25,630 nucleotides of DNA from a virus: IMG/VR virus record IMGVR_UViG_3300033571_009498, positions 1-25,630 of that record; one strand, 5' to 3'. The notes beneath the pieces are model-generated. The model saw nothing but the letters and a program-made list of their open reading frames with translations. It was not told the origin of the DNA and ran no database searches. Positions 6,380 to 13,845 of this stretch are shown one piece after another; within the stretch, counting starts at the first letter, position 1, and each line of letters starts with the position of its first letter. The position numbers and the translations under genes are program-made.

Positions 6380-6888
6380 GGGACCACGACACCAGCGATG
6401 ACCCCCGCGCAAGCTACATGCCAAGCATGGATGTTGACTCCACGGCAGACTTGGTGCATGAGCCTTTCGCGGAGTATCACGGACCTATTCCGACAGACCG
6501 CAGGCAGTGGCACGCGCTGACTCGGGAGCTTGTTGAGGCTGGAGTTGCTCAAATCGAACCGCATTCAGGGCAGGATAATAGCCGCGTGGCAATGGAGCTA
6601 TTGCGAGCGATAACAAAAGACACGGACCGACGCTTTGCCGTTCGCGCAACGCTCTACCTACGCCTTTTGCGAATCGAGGGCCGCAGCCTTGCGGAAATCG
6701 GGAAAGACTTTGGGCTTGAACGAGCGAGCATCAGCCACACATATCGGCAAATCAAGGCACTTCACCCCGGCATTCACAACCCCGCAGACAAGTCGGAAGA
6801 ATACTGCGAGGAAGCGGCATTAAGGCGGCAAGGCAAGCGGAAGATGCGCGAAAAGCCGAAGTGGAAGCCGACGTTTTACATACCATGA
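6376..6888 (+). CDS. Helix-turn-helix protein, sigma-region-4-like
   Basis: The 170-residue product overlaps the terL stop as ATGA. Residues 103-127 (RSLAEIGKDFGLERASISHT, then YRQ) form a convincing helix-turn-helix of the sigma region 4 or phage-regulator type. An acidic, Met/Asp-rich N-terminus precedes it, and a strongly basic tail (RRQGKRKMREKPKWKP) follows. It is likely to bind DNA, either as a late transcription regulator or as part of packaging or DNA-end recognition. No region 2 is visible, so it is not a full sigma factor. The next gene, a 28-residue membrane peptide, starts within its stop codon. Confidence 0.65.
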   Translation: MRDHDTSDDPRASYMPSMDVDSTADLVHEPFAEYHGPIPTDRRQWHALTRELVEAGVAQIEPHSGQDNSRVAMELLRAITKDTDRRFAVRATLYLRLLRIEGRSLAEIGKDFGLERASISHTYRQIKALHPGIHNPADKSEEYCEEAALRRQGKRKMREKPKWKPTFYIP

Positions 6889-6971
6889 TTGAAGCAATCC
6901 AAACAGTGTTATTATGGGTAATAGTCGTATTACTCTGGCACATCGCAGACGTCTTAAATACAAAACTATGA
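6885..6971 (+). CDS. 28-residue single-span membrane peptide
   Basis: A tiny gene fits exactly between two larger ones, with ATGA overlaps at both ends (6885-6888 and 6968-6971). The peptide opens MIEAIQTVLLWVIVVLLWHI and ends ADVLNTKL. It has one hydrophobic segment of about 15-17 residues at about 6-22 with two Trp residues, and very short polar ends. The double overlap strongly suggests it is translated in the operon. It might be a membrane-active or superinfection-type peptide, or simply couple translation. No homologue is known to me. Confidence 0.6.
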   Translation: MIEAIQTVLLWVIVVLLWHIADVLNTKL

Positions 6972-7519
6972 ATCAACTCAGCCTCTCATTCTACGACGAA
7001 GCAGCCCTCAAAAAGATGCCGGAAACGGACATCATCGACGCCATTCTCGGACGGTATGCGCCCTTGGAGCGTAACATCATGCCCGCAGCAATGGCAGCGG
7101 TTGGGGCGGCGATTCAGTCCACAGCCGGACTAGGGCAGCTATTGGAGGAGATTTACCAGCGACACAAGGGCGGGAAATGGGAAGAGATTTACGCCAAGCT
7201 CAACATGCCGTTCACGTTTGTTCAGGCGAACCGATTCCGCCGGCAATGGGTTAACCGCGACAAGGTGATTTTTGCGAGCGAACCTTCCCCGCTGGCACTC
7301 ACAAACGCTTACCGCCACGCGGAGCTATTGCCAGAACCGGAACCGCAGCCAAAAAGCGATTTGCCTCCGATGCCGTTCACGCTCAAGTTTTCGTTTGACA
7401 CTTCGCGAGAAGTCAACACTTGGGGAAAAGAGAACGTGGTGGACTTTTTACAGCGCACGGAGAAAATTGAGGTTTTGAGGACAAAGGCAAAGGCGTTTAT
7501 TTCAAATGGAGCAAAATGA
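6968..7519 (+). CDS. Hypothetical protein, 183 residues
   Basis: The start at 6968 is chosen because it overlaps the micro-gene stop as ATGA and opens a natural N-terminus (MNQLSLSFYDEAALKKMPET). An earlier in-frame ATG at 6914 would add an Arg-rich segment translated from within the membrane-peptide gene. The protein is helical, with an Ala-rich stretch (AAMAAVGAAIQSTAGLGQLL), then KGGKWEEIYAKLNMPFTF, reminiscent of proteins that choose partners through a HTH-like fold. A Pro-rich linker and a C-terminal helical part follow. Its stop overlaps the phosphoesterase start. Function unknown. Confidence 0.65.
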   Translation: MNQLSLSFYDEAALKKMPETDIIDAILGRYAPLERNIMPAAMAAVGAAIQSTAGLGQLLEEIYQRHKGGKWEEIYAKLNMPFTFVQANRFRRQWVNRDKVIFASEPSPLALTNAYRHAELLPEPEPQPKSDLPPMPFTLKFSFDTSREVNTWGKENVVDFLQRTEKIEVLRTKAKAFISNGAK

Positions 7520-8499
7520 AAACATTCACTAAAAAGAGCGTAACAGAACAGTTCTCCCGCAAGTTTCCTAATCACGGAAACCTCACGCTTGCAAAGGCAA
7601 TGATAAGGACACACCCGACGCTTTTTCCGTCGCTAAACGCAGCATATTGCTCGGTGCGGAGAGTAAGAGGAGTGAAAGGAAACGAGGATAGAAAATGCGC
7701 GACAGACAAAAAGCCTTTGCGGTTTTCGGAGCAAATGCCGCCGTCTAAAATCGAGAAGCGTGAAGACTTCGTGATTGATTCAAAAGAGCGCATTCTTGTT
7801 TTGTCAGACATTCACTTTCCGCATCACTCAACCGAAGCGTTGCAAGCGGCGATTGAATACGGACAGAAGATAAAGCCGACAATCGTTTATTTAAACGGAG
7901 ACACGGTGGAGAACTACGCGCTTTCACGATGGGAGCCGGACCCTCGGAAACGAGACTTGGCCGAAGAAATCAAACTGGCAAGGCAGGGGTTGCGATGGAT
8001 ACGTGAGCGGTTCAAAAAGGCGCGGATTGTGTTCAAGCACGGAAACCACGAGGCGCGGAGTGAGGATTATTTGAAACGGAAAGCACCGGAACTTCTAGGA
8101 GTTGAGGATTTCCAGCTTAGTCGTTTGCTACGCTTTGACGACCTCGGGATTGAAGAAGTGGAACTTTTGCAGGTGGCAAAGTTTGGCAAGCTCAACGTGA
8201 TTCACGGGCACGAGCTACCGAAGGGAATCAGCAATCCAGTGAACGCAGCGCGTGGAATGTTTTTGCGCTTGTCGGAGACTTCGATGTGTGGGCACTTCCA
8301 TCAAACTAGTCAGCATACGGAGGCGCGGGGAATTAAAAAAGAGGTTGTTTCATGCTGGACAACGGGTTGCCTCTGCGGATTGCAACCGGATTACGCAATC
8401 ATCAATAAATGGAATCACGGATTCGCGACGGTCGAGACGGAAACAGTCGGAGACTTTGAGGTTAAGAATCTGAAAATCATCGGCGGAAAGGTGTTCTAA
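7516..8499 (+). CDS. Calcineurin-like metallophosphoesterase
   Basis: The 327-residue product carries the full set of metallophosphoesterase motifs: D98-x-H100 (LSDIHFPHH), GD at 128-129 (NGDTVEN), GNHE at 176-179, H230 (HGHE) and GHFH at 259-262. Two metal ions are expected at these sites. About 90 residues precede the catalytic domain, and their basic N-terminus (TKKSVTEQFSRKF) could contact nucleic acid. Family members hydrolyse phosphodiesters or phosphomonoesters in nucleotides, nucleic acids or proteins; the substrate is not readable here. It lies in the packaging module between terL and portal, with ATGA overlap upstream and a zincin gene one base downstream, so co-expression with head genes is likely. 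Confidence 0.85.
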   Translation: MKTFTKKSVTEQFSRKFPNHGNLTLAKAMIRTHPTLFPSLNAAYCSVRRVRGVKGNEDRKCATDKKPLRFSEQMPPSKIEKREDFVIDSKERILVLSDIHFPHHSTEALQAAIEYGQKIKPTIVYLNGDTVENYALSRWEPDPRKRDLAEEIKLARQGLRWIRERFKKARIVFKHGNHEARSEDYLKRKAPELLGVEDFQLSRLLRFDDLGIEEVELLQVAKFGKLNVIHGHELPKGISNPVNAARGMFLRLSETSMCGHFHQTSQHTEARGIKKEVVSCWTTGCLCGLQPDYAIINKWNHGFATVETETVGDFEVKNLKIIGGKVF

Positions 8500-8500
8500 A

Positions 8501-8746
8501 ATGCCACGCGCCCCGAAGATAGTTGAGCGCAAACTTGGACGAGAACGAGCGGACGGGCTTTATCATTCAGACGGGCTGATTGAGATAGACGAGCGACTAA
8601 AGGGCAAGGCGAGACTCGACACGTTGATTCACGAACTGGTTCACAGTTTCGACCATTCGCTCACAGAGGAATACGTCACGAAGCTGGCGACGTATATAGC
8701 CGATAACCTTTATCGCAATCGGATTAGAGTTATCGAATCAGATTAG
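8501..8746 (+). CDS. Small HExxH zinc metallopeptidase-like protein
   Basis: The 81-residue protein is built around HELVH at residues 44-48 with a preceding helix (LDTLIHELVHSFDH). A downstream Glu pair (E56, E57) could give the third ligand. A beta-like segment before it (DGLIEIDERL) is the edge strand that often precedes the HExxH helix. This is the minimal zincin pattern of small phage metallopeptidases (SprT-like or ImmA-like in motif only). It may act in the cytoplasm on a phage or host protein. It is very short for a protease, so it may be a degenerate domain or need a partner. It starts one base after the phosphoesterase stop. Confidence 0.7.
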   Translation: MPRAPKIVERKLGRERADGLYHSDGLIEIDERLKGKARLDTLIHELVHSFDHSLTEEYVTKLATYIADNLYRNRIRVIESD

Positions 8747-9423
8747 TTTTATGAAAACAGAAAAAACATGCCCGCAGTGCTACGTTCAATTTCCAGTTAA
8801 AAAAAGCCACTTATCAAAAAGGATTTACTGTTCGATTGCCTGCCGATGCGCCGCGAAGCCGAAGGCTATATTTAAATGTAGATGCGGCGATGAGATAACA
8901 AGAAGAGCAAAGAAATGCAAGGGTTGTGCAGGAGATGAACGTGGGAAATATCTGATTTCAATAGGATATAATCCCCGCATGTTTTCCAGTAAAGACAGTG
9001 AAGAAAAAAGACTCGCTTACATAAAGAGCGACGAAAACAGGAAAAGAATATCGTCACTTACAAAAGGTAAAAGCATACAAAGAGAAAACGGAAGAAGGTT
9101 CAGCCCTCGCCATTGCAGAGCGGTTGAATGTCTTTTGCGTGACGCTAATGGAATTGTTCATTACTGCGCTAATATCTCTGCATTTGTGTTTAACAATAAA
9201 GACCTTTTTCTTGCAGAAGATACGCGACAAAAGGAATATAGAGGGCACGCCACAAAATCTTATCAATGCAACGCAACATCTGGATTATCTCAGATTTATC
9301 GGGGAAATAGAGGATCATGGAAGGGATGGACATTAGTATCTGACGTTGAAATCTCGGAAGGGCAGTGGGACTTGCTACGCAGGAAATACGAAGAAAATCC
9401 GAAAATTCTAATTAGTTAGTTTT
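8743..9423. repeat. 8-bp direct repeats flanking the homing-type gene
   Basis: TTAGTTTT occurs at 8743-8750, directly before the gene's ATG, and again at 9416-9423, spanning its stop. Between them lies an AT-rich gene unlike its neighbours. Deleting one copy plus the insert would restore a normal junction between the zincin gene and the gpW-like gene. Both copies include a TAG stop, which lowers the significance of the match. Confidence 0.4.
8751..9419 (+). CDS. Homing-endonuclease-type DNA-binding protein with zinc knuckles, no visible nuclease
   Basis: The 222-residue protein starts with Cys pairs CPQC (about 7-10), CSIAC, CRC and CKGC, probably zinc ribbons. Residues near 75-110 (SDENRKRISSLTKGKS) resemble the NUMOD3 DNA-binding module. 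Residues about 125-200 have the NISAF, then LSQIYRGNRGSWKGW pattern seen in the tails of phage HNH or GIY-YIG homing endonucleases. I see no HNH, GIY-YIG or LAGLIDADG catalytic signature. The gene is richer in AAA, ATA and AGA codons than its neighbours and stands between short repeats, so it looks mobile. It may be a freestanding homing gene that has lost its nuclease, or it may carry one I do not recognise. Confidence 0.65.
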   Translation: MKTEKTCPQCYVQFPVKKSHLSKRIYCSIACRCAAKPKAIFKCRCGDEITRRAKKCKGCAGDERGKYLISIGYNPRMFSSKDSEEKRLAYIKSDENRKRISSLTKGKSIQRENGRRFSPRHCRAVECLLRDANGIVHYCANISAFVFNNKDLFLAEDTRQKEYRGHATKSYQCNATSGLSQIYRGNRGSWKGWTLVSDVEISEGQWDLLRRKYEENPKILIS

Positions 9424-9441
9424 GACAAGGCGGCGTCAAAA
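9420..9441 (+). promoter_or_regulatory. Hairpin directly before the gpW-like start
   Basis: TTTTGAC (9420-9426) pairs perfectly with GTCAAAA (9435-9441) around AAGGCGGC, ending two bases before ATG 9444. The loop carries the only purine-rich ribosome-like bases (AAGG). It could modulate translation of the joiner gene after the upstream insertion. Confidence 0.35.
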
Positions 9442-9443
9442 AG

Positions 9444-9746
9444 ATGCCGCTTTCAAACGCTGATTTCACGCAATTCCTGATCGACGAGATTGACGACGGG
9501 AATGAAGACTTTGTAGCCGACTTGCTCGCGTCTGCGAAGGCGAAGATTGTTGCGGGCGGTGGCGTCATTGATTCGATGACCTCGGGGAGCCGAAACGGGA
9601 AGAGCTATACCATGCAGATCGGCATGGATGCAGCGACAGTTGCCAAGTGCTGCCGTGATGCAATGAGGACCACTGACAACACGGACGGAAACCCGATGTT
9701 CACCGTTGCCAGCTTCACGAATATACTGCCGGGAACTAGCGTATGA
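9444..9746 (+). CDS. gpW-like head-tail joining protein
   Basis: The 100-residue protein lies immediately before the portal, the exact position of lambda W, and overlaps it as ATGA. Its core (GGGVIDSMTSGSRNGKSYTM, then GMDAATVAKCCRDAM) follows the gpW pattern of a helix, a short beta hairpin with a Gly/Lys turn, and a second helix. It is somewhat longer than lambda W (68 residues), with an added acidic N-terminal helix (FLIDEIDDGNEDF). gpW seals the filled head by binding the portal and prepares the tail-joining surface. The assignment depends mostly on position and on this weak pattern. Confidence 0.55.
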   Translation: MPLSNADFTQFLIDEIDDGNEDFVADLLASAKAKIVAGGGVIDSMTSGSRNGKSYTMQIGMDAATVAKCCRDAMRTTDNTDGNPMFTVASFTNILPGTSV

Positions 9747-11338
9747 AACCAAAGAAACAGCCGAAAAAGCTAGGGGGCGGAACTACGTCATACCGTGAGA
9801 CGGTGGATAGTTCAATCGACCGCGCAAACGTCCAGTATCTCATTCCGCAGGATTCGCGACTCTATCTTTCCGCCTACACGCGAAAGCAAATCGTTTCTAA
9901 GGTTGAGTGGTGCCGTCAAAACTTTGGCATTGTGCAAGAATGGGGCCGTGGAATCGCACGGCACACCGTAGGACGTGGAATCTTCGCTTCTTTCAACACG
10001 GAGGATGCAGAGTGGAACAAAGCGGCGAACCTTGCGCTTGAGAACTACTGCATGACTCCAGTCCAATGCGACGTTACCGGAAGGCGCAACGCATACGAAA
10101 TGCAGGCGCACATTGCAGAACAAATCGCAATCATTGGCGAGGCTTTCGTCCTGCATTCGGAAAACCCTGACTTCCCATCGCCAAAACAAGGCGTTGGAGA
10201 TTGTCCGGCATTCTACGCAATCGAACCGAACGACGTTGCATCGCCGATGGTGAACCTTTCTCAGTCCGAAGGCATTCACGACGGCATTGAACTCGGGGAC
10301 TTTGGGCGCGCTCGCTACTATCACGTCAGGCTGGCAAACGATAACTTCGCGAAGTATGACGCCCGCGACGTGTCACACATTTTCCACGCTCAGGGAACGA
10401 ATCAATCACGCGGAATCTCGCCACTTGCGCCGGGTGTAAACAATCTAGTTGACATTCACGAACTGAAGCGGCTGGAAACCAAAACAGCAAAAACGCAGCG
10501 GCTTGTTTCCCTCATTATCAAGGGCACGAAGGCAGCAAAGGGGCGTGGCGCAATGTCCGCGCTTATGGCTCCACCGGAAGGCACGGACCAAGTGGACACA
10601 CAAGCCGTAGAGAACCTTTACCAAGGCGCAGGAGCGGCGATTGCTCGCATGGGAGACGATGGCAAGGTTGAGTTGATCAGCGGAAACACTCCATCGCCGC
10701 TTGTGAACGAATACGTGACCGACCTTTTGCTACGTGATGCAGCAGCAGGCACGGGCGTTCCGGTAGAGTTTTTCTGGAGTCGCGACAAGCTAGGAGGCGC
10801 AAACGCACGCGGTATTTTCGCACAGGCGGACGCGGCTTTCTCGCTACTTGCCGACAAGGTTATTTACGGATGGTTTGAACGGTTCATTATTCGCTTTATA
10901 GAATGGCGTGTTGCCTCGGGTTTACTCGCGGAACCGCCCCAAAATTGGAGAGACTGCATCAGCTACCGACGCCCGCGACGTGTCACGCTTGACAACGGGC
11001 GCGATTCAAAAGCTCGCATTGAAGAACTCAATCATGGGCTGGCGACGATGCGTCTTATTTACGACGAACAGGGAGAAGATTACCTGACGCACATCCGGCA
11101 ATGGATTCGTGAGTTTCGCGAGTTTGAAGATGAAGCCAAGATGCAAGGATACACGCCGCAAGAGGCGAAGCGGCTTGCCGAACGCTGGCGGCCACTTCCT
11201 CCCGGTAGCGCGATGAGCGAGACGCAGCAAAAGGCGACAAAACCGGAACCGATTGAAGCCGAAGATTCACCGGAATACGAAAATGAAGACGCAGAAGAAT
11301 CTGACAACGAGGACACAAACAATGATTCCAATTCCTGA
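9743..11338 (+). CDS. Portal protein, lambda gpB type
   Basis: The 531-residue protein is close in length to lambda B (533). It shows the family course: N-terminal RETVDSSIDRANVQ, the clip/wing region with GRGIARHTVGRGIF, the EAFVLH strand, then ISPLAPGVNNLVDIHELKRL, the Ala-rich loop, GTGVPVEFFW and ARGIFAQADAAF in the crown-proximal part. The C-terminus is acidic and disordered (DSPEYENEDAEESDNEDTNN). It forms the twelve-subunit ring at one head vertex through which the terminase pumps DNA. Its last 17 bases overlap the protease start. Confidence 0.9.
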   Translation: MKPKKQPKKLGGGTTSYRETVDSSIDRANVQYLIPQDSRLYLSAYTRKQIVSKVEWCRQNFGIVQEWGRGIARHTVGRGIFASFNTEDAEWNKAANLALENYCMTPVQCDVTGRRNAYEMQAHIAEQIAIIGEAFVLHSENPDFPSPKQGVGDCPAFYAIEPNDVASPMVNLSQSEGIHDGIELGDFGRARYYHVRLANDNFAKYDARDVSHIFHAQGTNQSRGISPLAPGVNNLVDIHELKRLETKTAKTQRLVSLIIKGTKAAKGRGAMSALMAPPEGTDQVDTQAVENLYQGAGAAIARMGDDGKVELISGNTPSPLVNEYVTDLLLRDAAAGTGVPVEFFWSRDKLGGANARGIFAQADAAFSLLADKVIYGWFERFIIRFIEWRVASGLLAEPPQNWRDCISYRRPRRVTLDNGRDSKARIEELNHGLATMRLIYDEQGEDYLTHIRQWIREFREFEDEAKMQGYTPQEAKRLAERWRPLPPGSAMSETQQKATKPEPIEAEDSPEYENEDAEESDNEDTNNDSNS

Positions 11339-12173
11339 AGCAATCCTGACGCAACCGCTGGCGATGCTGCCAACGGCGATCCCAGCGTTTATTCAACGCT
11401 TTGCAAGCCTTCGCGCCCGCTGTGATGCAATGCCGACGAACCTTTCAATCGGGGACTTCGTGAACCAGCGGCGTGACTACACCGTCAGCGATGGCGTTGC
11501 TACAATCCACGTAAATGACGTTCTAGCGCAGAACACAACCGGAATCGACCGGATGCTCGGCATGACCGATTACAGCCAAGTCACAAGCGAACTCGACAAG
11601 GCGATGAGTGACCCTAGCGTGAAGGCGGTTGTTCTCGACATCAACAGTCCGGGCGGAAGCGCAATCGGAGCACCGGAAGCGGCACAATCAATTCGCGAAA
11701 GCAGAAACACAAAGCCAATCGTCGCACATATTGGAGAGATTGGAGCGAGCGCAGCTTACTACCTAGCGGCAGGTGCATCGGCTATCGTCGCGCAGGCTTC
11801 TGGAATGGTTGGCAGCATCGGCACGCGAATTGAGTTTCTCGACTTCGGCAACGCATTAGCGGCGATGGGAATCACTCCGCACATCTTCACGCCCGCAGCA
11901 AGCGACTTGAAGGCGGCAGGAACGTCTATGCGAGCACCGACCGCAGCGGAAACAAATTGGTTCCAATCGCACATTGAAAGCATCAACGCAGCGTTCGCCG
12001 GCTTCGTGCAAAAGAACCGAAAGAAAGTCGGCATGGAATCAATGCGCGGGCAAGTGTTCACCGGCTCGCAAGCAATGGAGAACGGGCTTGTCGATTACCT
12101 CGGGACGATGGCTGACGCAAAGAACATCGCGCTAAAAATGGCGGACTATTTGACAACACGAAAAGACAAATGA
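11322..12173 (+). CDS. S49 family head maturation protease (SppA/ClpP-like fold)
   Basis: The start at ATG 11322 gives 283 residues. In-frame upstream extension lies inside the portal gene and has a basic, repetitive composition. S49 signatures are present: LDINSPGG at 105-111, GASAAYYLAAG with nucleophile S143, VGSIGTR at 163-169, and the general-base Lys K197 in SDLKAAGT. The Ser-Lys spacing matches bacterial SppA. In lambda-type phages this enzyme (gpC) cleaves itself and the scaffold during prohead maturation. Here the scaffold-like protein is a separate gene overlapping its stop (ATGA, 12170). No signal peptide or membrane segment is seen, consistent with a cytoplasmic assembly role. Confidence 0.9.
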   Translation: MIPIPEAILTQPLAMLPTAIPAFIQRFASLRARCDAMPTNLSIGDFVNQRRDYTVSDGVATIHVNDVLAQNTTGIDRMLGMTDYSQVTSELDKAMSDPSVKAVVLDINSPGGSAIGAPEAAQSIRESRNTKPIVAHIGEIGASAAYYLAAGASAIVAQASGMVGSIGTRIEFLDFGNALAAMGITPHIFTPAASDLKAAGTSMRAPTAAETNWFQSHIESINAAFAGFVQKNRKKVGMESMRGQVFTGSQAMENGLVDYLGTMADAKNIALKMADYLTTRKDK

Positions 12174-12583
12174 GCATTGACGAACTCACAGCTAATCTAT
12201 CCGCCTCGCAAATCAAAGTTGCGGAACTCGCAGCACTCAATAGCGAGTTTGAAAATGAGAACATTTCCCTCACGGCGAAAATCACGGACCTTGAAAAAAC
12301 AGGCGGCGAATTGAGCGCAAAGGTTGCAACGCTTGAAGCCGATGCAACTGCAAAAGCAGAGCAGCACACGGCAGAACTCGCCAAGCTCAATTCCGAACTC
12401 GACGCAAGCAAAAAGGAGACAGCGACACTCCGCGAACAGGGCGCACGTTTTGGCGCACCTGCACCAAAGGCTCCTGTTACAAACAGCAACGAAAAGCCGG
12501 TTTTGAGCCGGAAAGAGTTTAACTCGCTACCAGTTGGGGAGCGAATGGCTTTCGCCAAAAAAGGCGGGAAAATCGAAGACTAA
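12170..12583 (+). CDS. Coiled-coil scaffold-like protein
   Basis: The 137-residue protein begins with about 95 residues of heptad-rich, Glu/Ala/Lys coiled coil (SEFENENISLTAKITDLEKT and following). An Ala/Pro hinge follows (APAPKAPVT), then a C-terminal motif RKEFNSLPVGERMAFAKKGG typical of the coat-binding end of small phage scaffolds. Between an S49 protease and the coat gene it takes the place of lambda Nu3, though not nested in the protease gene. It would guide coat assembly and be removed or cleaved on maturation. Function follows from position and fold, not from a recognised family. Confidence 0.65.
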   Translation: MSIDELTANLSASQIKVAELAALNSEFENENISLTAKITDLEKTGGELSAKVATLEADATAKAEQHTAELAKLNSELDASKKETATLREQGARFGAPAPKAPVTNSNEKPVLSRKEFNSLPVGERMAFAKKGGKIED

Positions 12584-12602
12584 ACACAACCAATAAGAAA
12601 AT

Positions 12603-13763
12603 ATGGCTAACACGCTAACAAACCTCATCCCAAGCGCATACCGTGCGCTTAACGTAATCAGCCGTGAATTGGTTGGTTTCATTCCTTCCGTCACACTTGA
12701 CCCGTCCGCTGACATGCTCGCAGCCGGTCAGACAATCTACATTCCGCAGGCTCCTGTGAACTCTGCCGGTAAGGATATTTCGCCCGCAATGGCATTTCCG
12801 ACCGCAGCTTACCAGACCATCGCTACGAAGTCGCACTCGCTCACCAAACAGCGTGCATTCCCATTCTCTTGGACGAATGAGGAGCGCATGAATATGGATG
12901 CAGGTCCGGGCTATCTCTCGCTTAATGAGCAGCAGATTGCACAGGCACTCCGCGCTTGCGTGAACGAAATCGAAACGGACATTGCAGTTGCCGTGAAGAA
13001 TGGCGCATCACGCGCTTTCGGAGCAACCGCAGGCACCGCTCCTGTTCTCACGGATTGGGCGCAGGCTAAGAAGATTCTCGACGACAACGGAGCACCAAGC
13101 ACCGGACGCACGAGCGTTTTCGACACTACCGCAGGCGTTGCGCTTCGCAGCACTAGCAACCTTTACAAAGTGAACGAAGCTGGTGACGGCGGTTCGCTTT
13201 TGCGGCAGGGCGTTCTCGGGAACCTCTTCGGTTTTGACCTCCGCGAATCGGCGCAGGTTCAGACGACCACGGCTGGGGCGATGGCAAGCGCAACTTCAAG
13301 CAATGCGGCTTTCACGGTTGGTCAAACTGTAATTCCGCTCGCAACCGCAGGCACCGGAGTTGTATCGGCTGGCGATATCATCACCTTCGCGAACGACACG
13401 AATAAATACGTTGTAGCATCGGTGAGCTTCGCAGGCGCAAACCCTGCAAGCGGTGATACGATTACGCTGGCAGAACCGGGACTCCGAAAGGCTCAGTCCG
13501 CAGCAACTCGCGCAATCACGGTGCTTGCCACATCGACCCGCAACGCTGCATTCAGCCGCAACGCAATCCTGCTTTCGACACGACTCCCAGCGAGCGTGCA
13601 GGGCGACCTTGCGACGGACCGCCAGACCATTACGGACCCGAACAGCGGAATCTCCTTCGAGCTTTCGATGTATCCCGGCGACCGAATGGTTCACTACGAA
13701 GTCGCTTGCGTATGGGGCGTGACGGTTATCAAACCGGAACATTGCGCGATTATCATCGGCTAA
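12603..13763 (+). CDS. Major capsid protein, P22 coat (gp5) type
   Basis: The 386-residue protein opens with NTLTNLIPSAYRALNVISRE then LVGFIPSV, the hallmark N-terminus of P22 gp5-like coat proteins, and continues through AGQTIYIPQAP. The later region (SAGDIITFANDTNKYVVASV, then GDTITLAEPGL) is the inserted beta domain often found in this group, and SFELSMYPGDRMVHYEVACV closes the HK97-like core. Length is slightly shorter than P22 gp5 (430). It forms the icosahedral shell. There is no separate decoration protein gene. A strong terminator follows, and the ATG has only a weak ribosome site for such an abundant protein. Confidence 0.9.
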   Translation: MANTLTNLIPSAYRALNVISRELVGFIPSVTLDPSADMLAAGQTIYIPQAPVNSAGKDISPAMAFPTAAYQTIATKSHSLTKQRAFPFSWTNEERMNMDAGPGYLSLNEQQIAQALRACVNEIETDIAVAVKNGASRAFGATAGTAPVLTDWAQAKKILDDNGAPSTGRTSVFDTTAGVALRSTSNLYKVNEAGDGGSLLRQGVLGNLFGFDLRESAQVQTTTAGAMASATSSNAAFTVGQTVIPLATAGTGVVSAGDIITFANDTNKYVVASVSFAGANPASGDTITLAEPGLRKAQSAATRAITVLATSTRNAAFSRNAILLSTRLPASVQGDLATDRQTITDPNSGISFELSMYPGDRMVHYEVACVWGVTVIKPEHCAIIIG

Positions 13764-13789
13764 GTTTTCATAGGGTAGTTATTCATCAT

Positions 13790-13828
13790 GGGCGCATCGG
13801 ACTTGTAAACCGATGCGCCCTTCGTTTT
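13790..13828 (+). terminator. Strong intrinsic terminator after the coat gene
   Basis: A perfect 11-bp stem, GGGCGCATCGG (13790-13800) with CCGATGCGCCC (13810-13820), encloses a 9-base loop and is followed by TTCGTTTT. It would end or reduce transcription after the coat gene, so genes downstream need read-through or their own promoter. Confidence 0.85.
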
Positions 13829-13845
13829 GACTAAAAAAGAAAGAC

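Noticed and set aside
6914-6967. An 18-residue N-terminal extension of the 183-residue protein
   Set aside because: It is translated from inside the 28-residue membrane peptide gene in another frame; the ATGA overlap at 6968 is a better start.
11253-11321. A 23-residue N-terminal extension of the S49 protease
   Set aside because: It lies inside the portal coding region, and its Thr/Lys repeats mirror the portal's acidic tail in another frame.
12058-12558. A 166-codon leftward frame opposite the protease and scaffold genes
   Set aside because: It is a shadow of the Ala/Glu-rich coding strand: Ser/Ala/Leu-rich with no motif, and fully covered by two well-supported genes.
13790-13820. A tRNA gene or tRNA remnant: the hairpin loop holds CTTGTAA, like the anticodon loop of a threonine tRNA
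   Set aside because: No acceptor, D or T arm surrounds it, the 11-bp stem is too long for an anticodon arm, and a terminator-like T tail follows. The loop match is probably chance.
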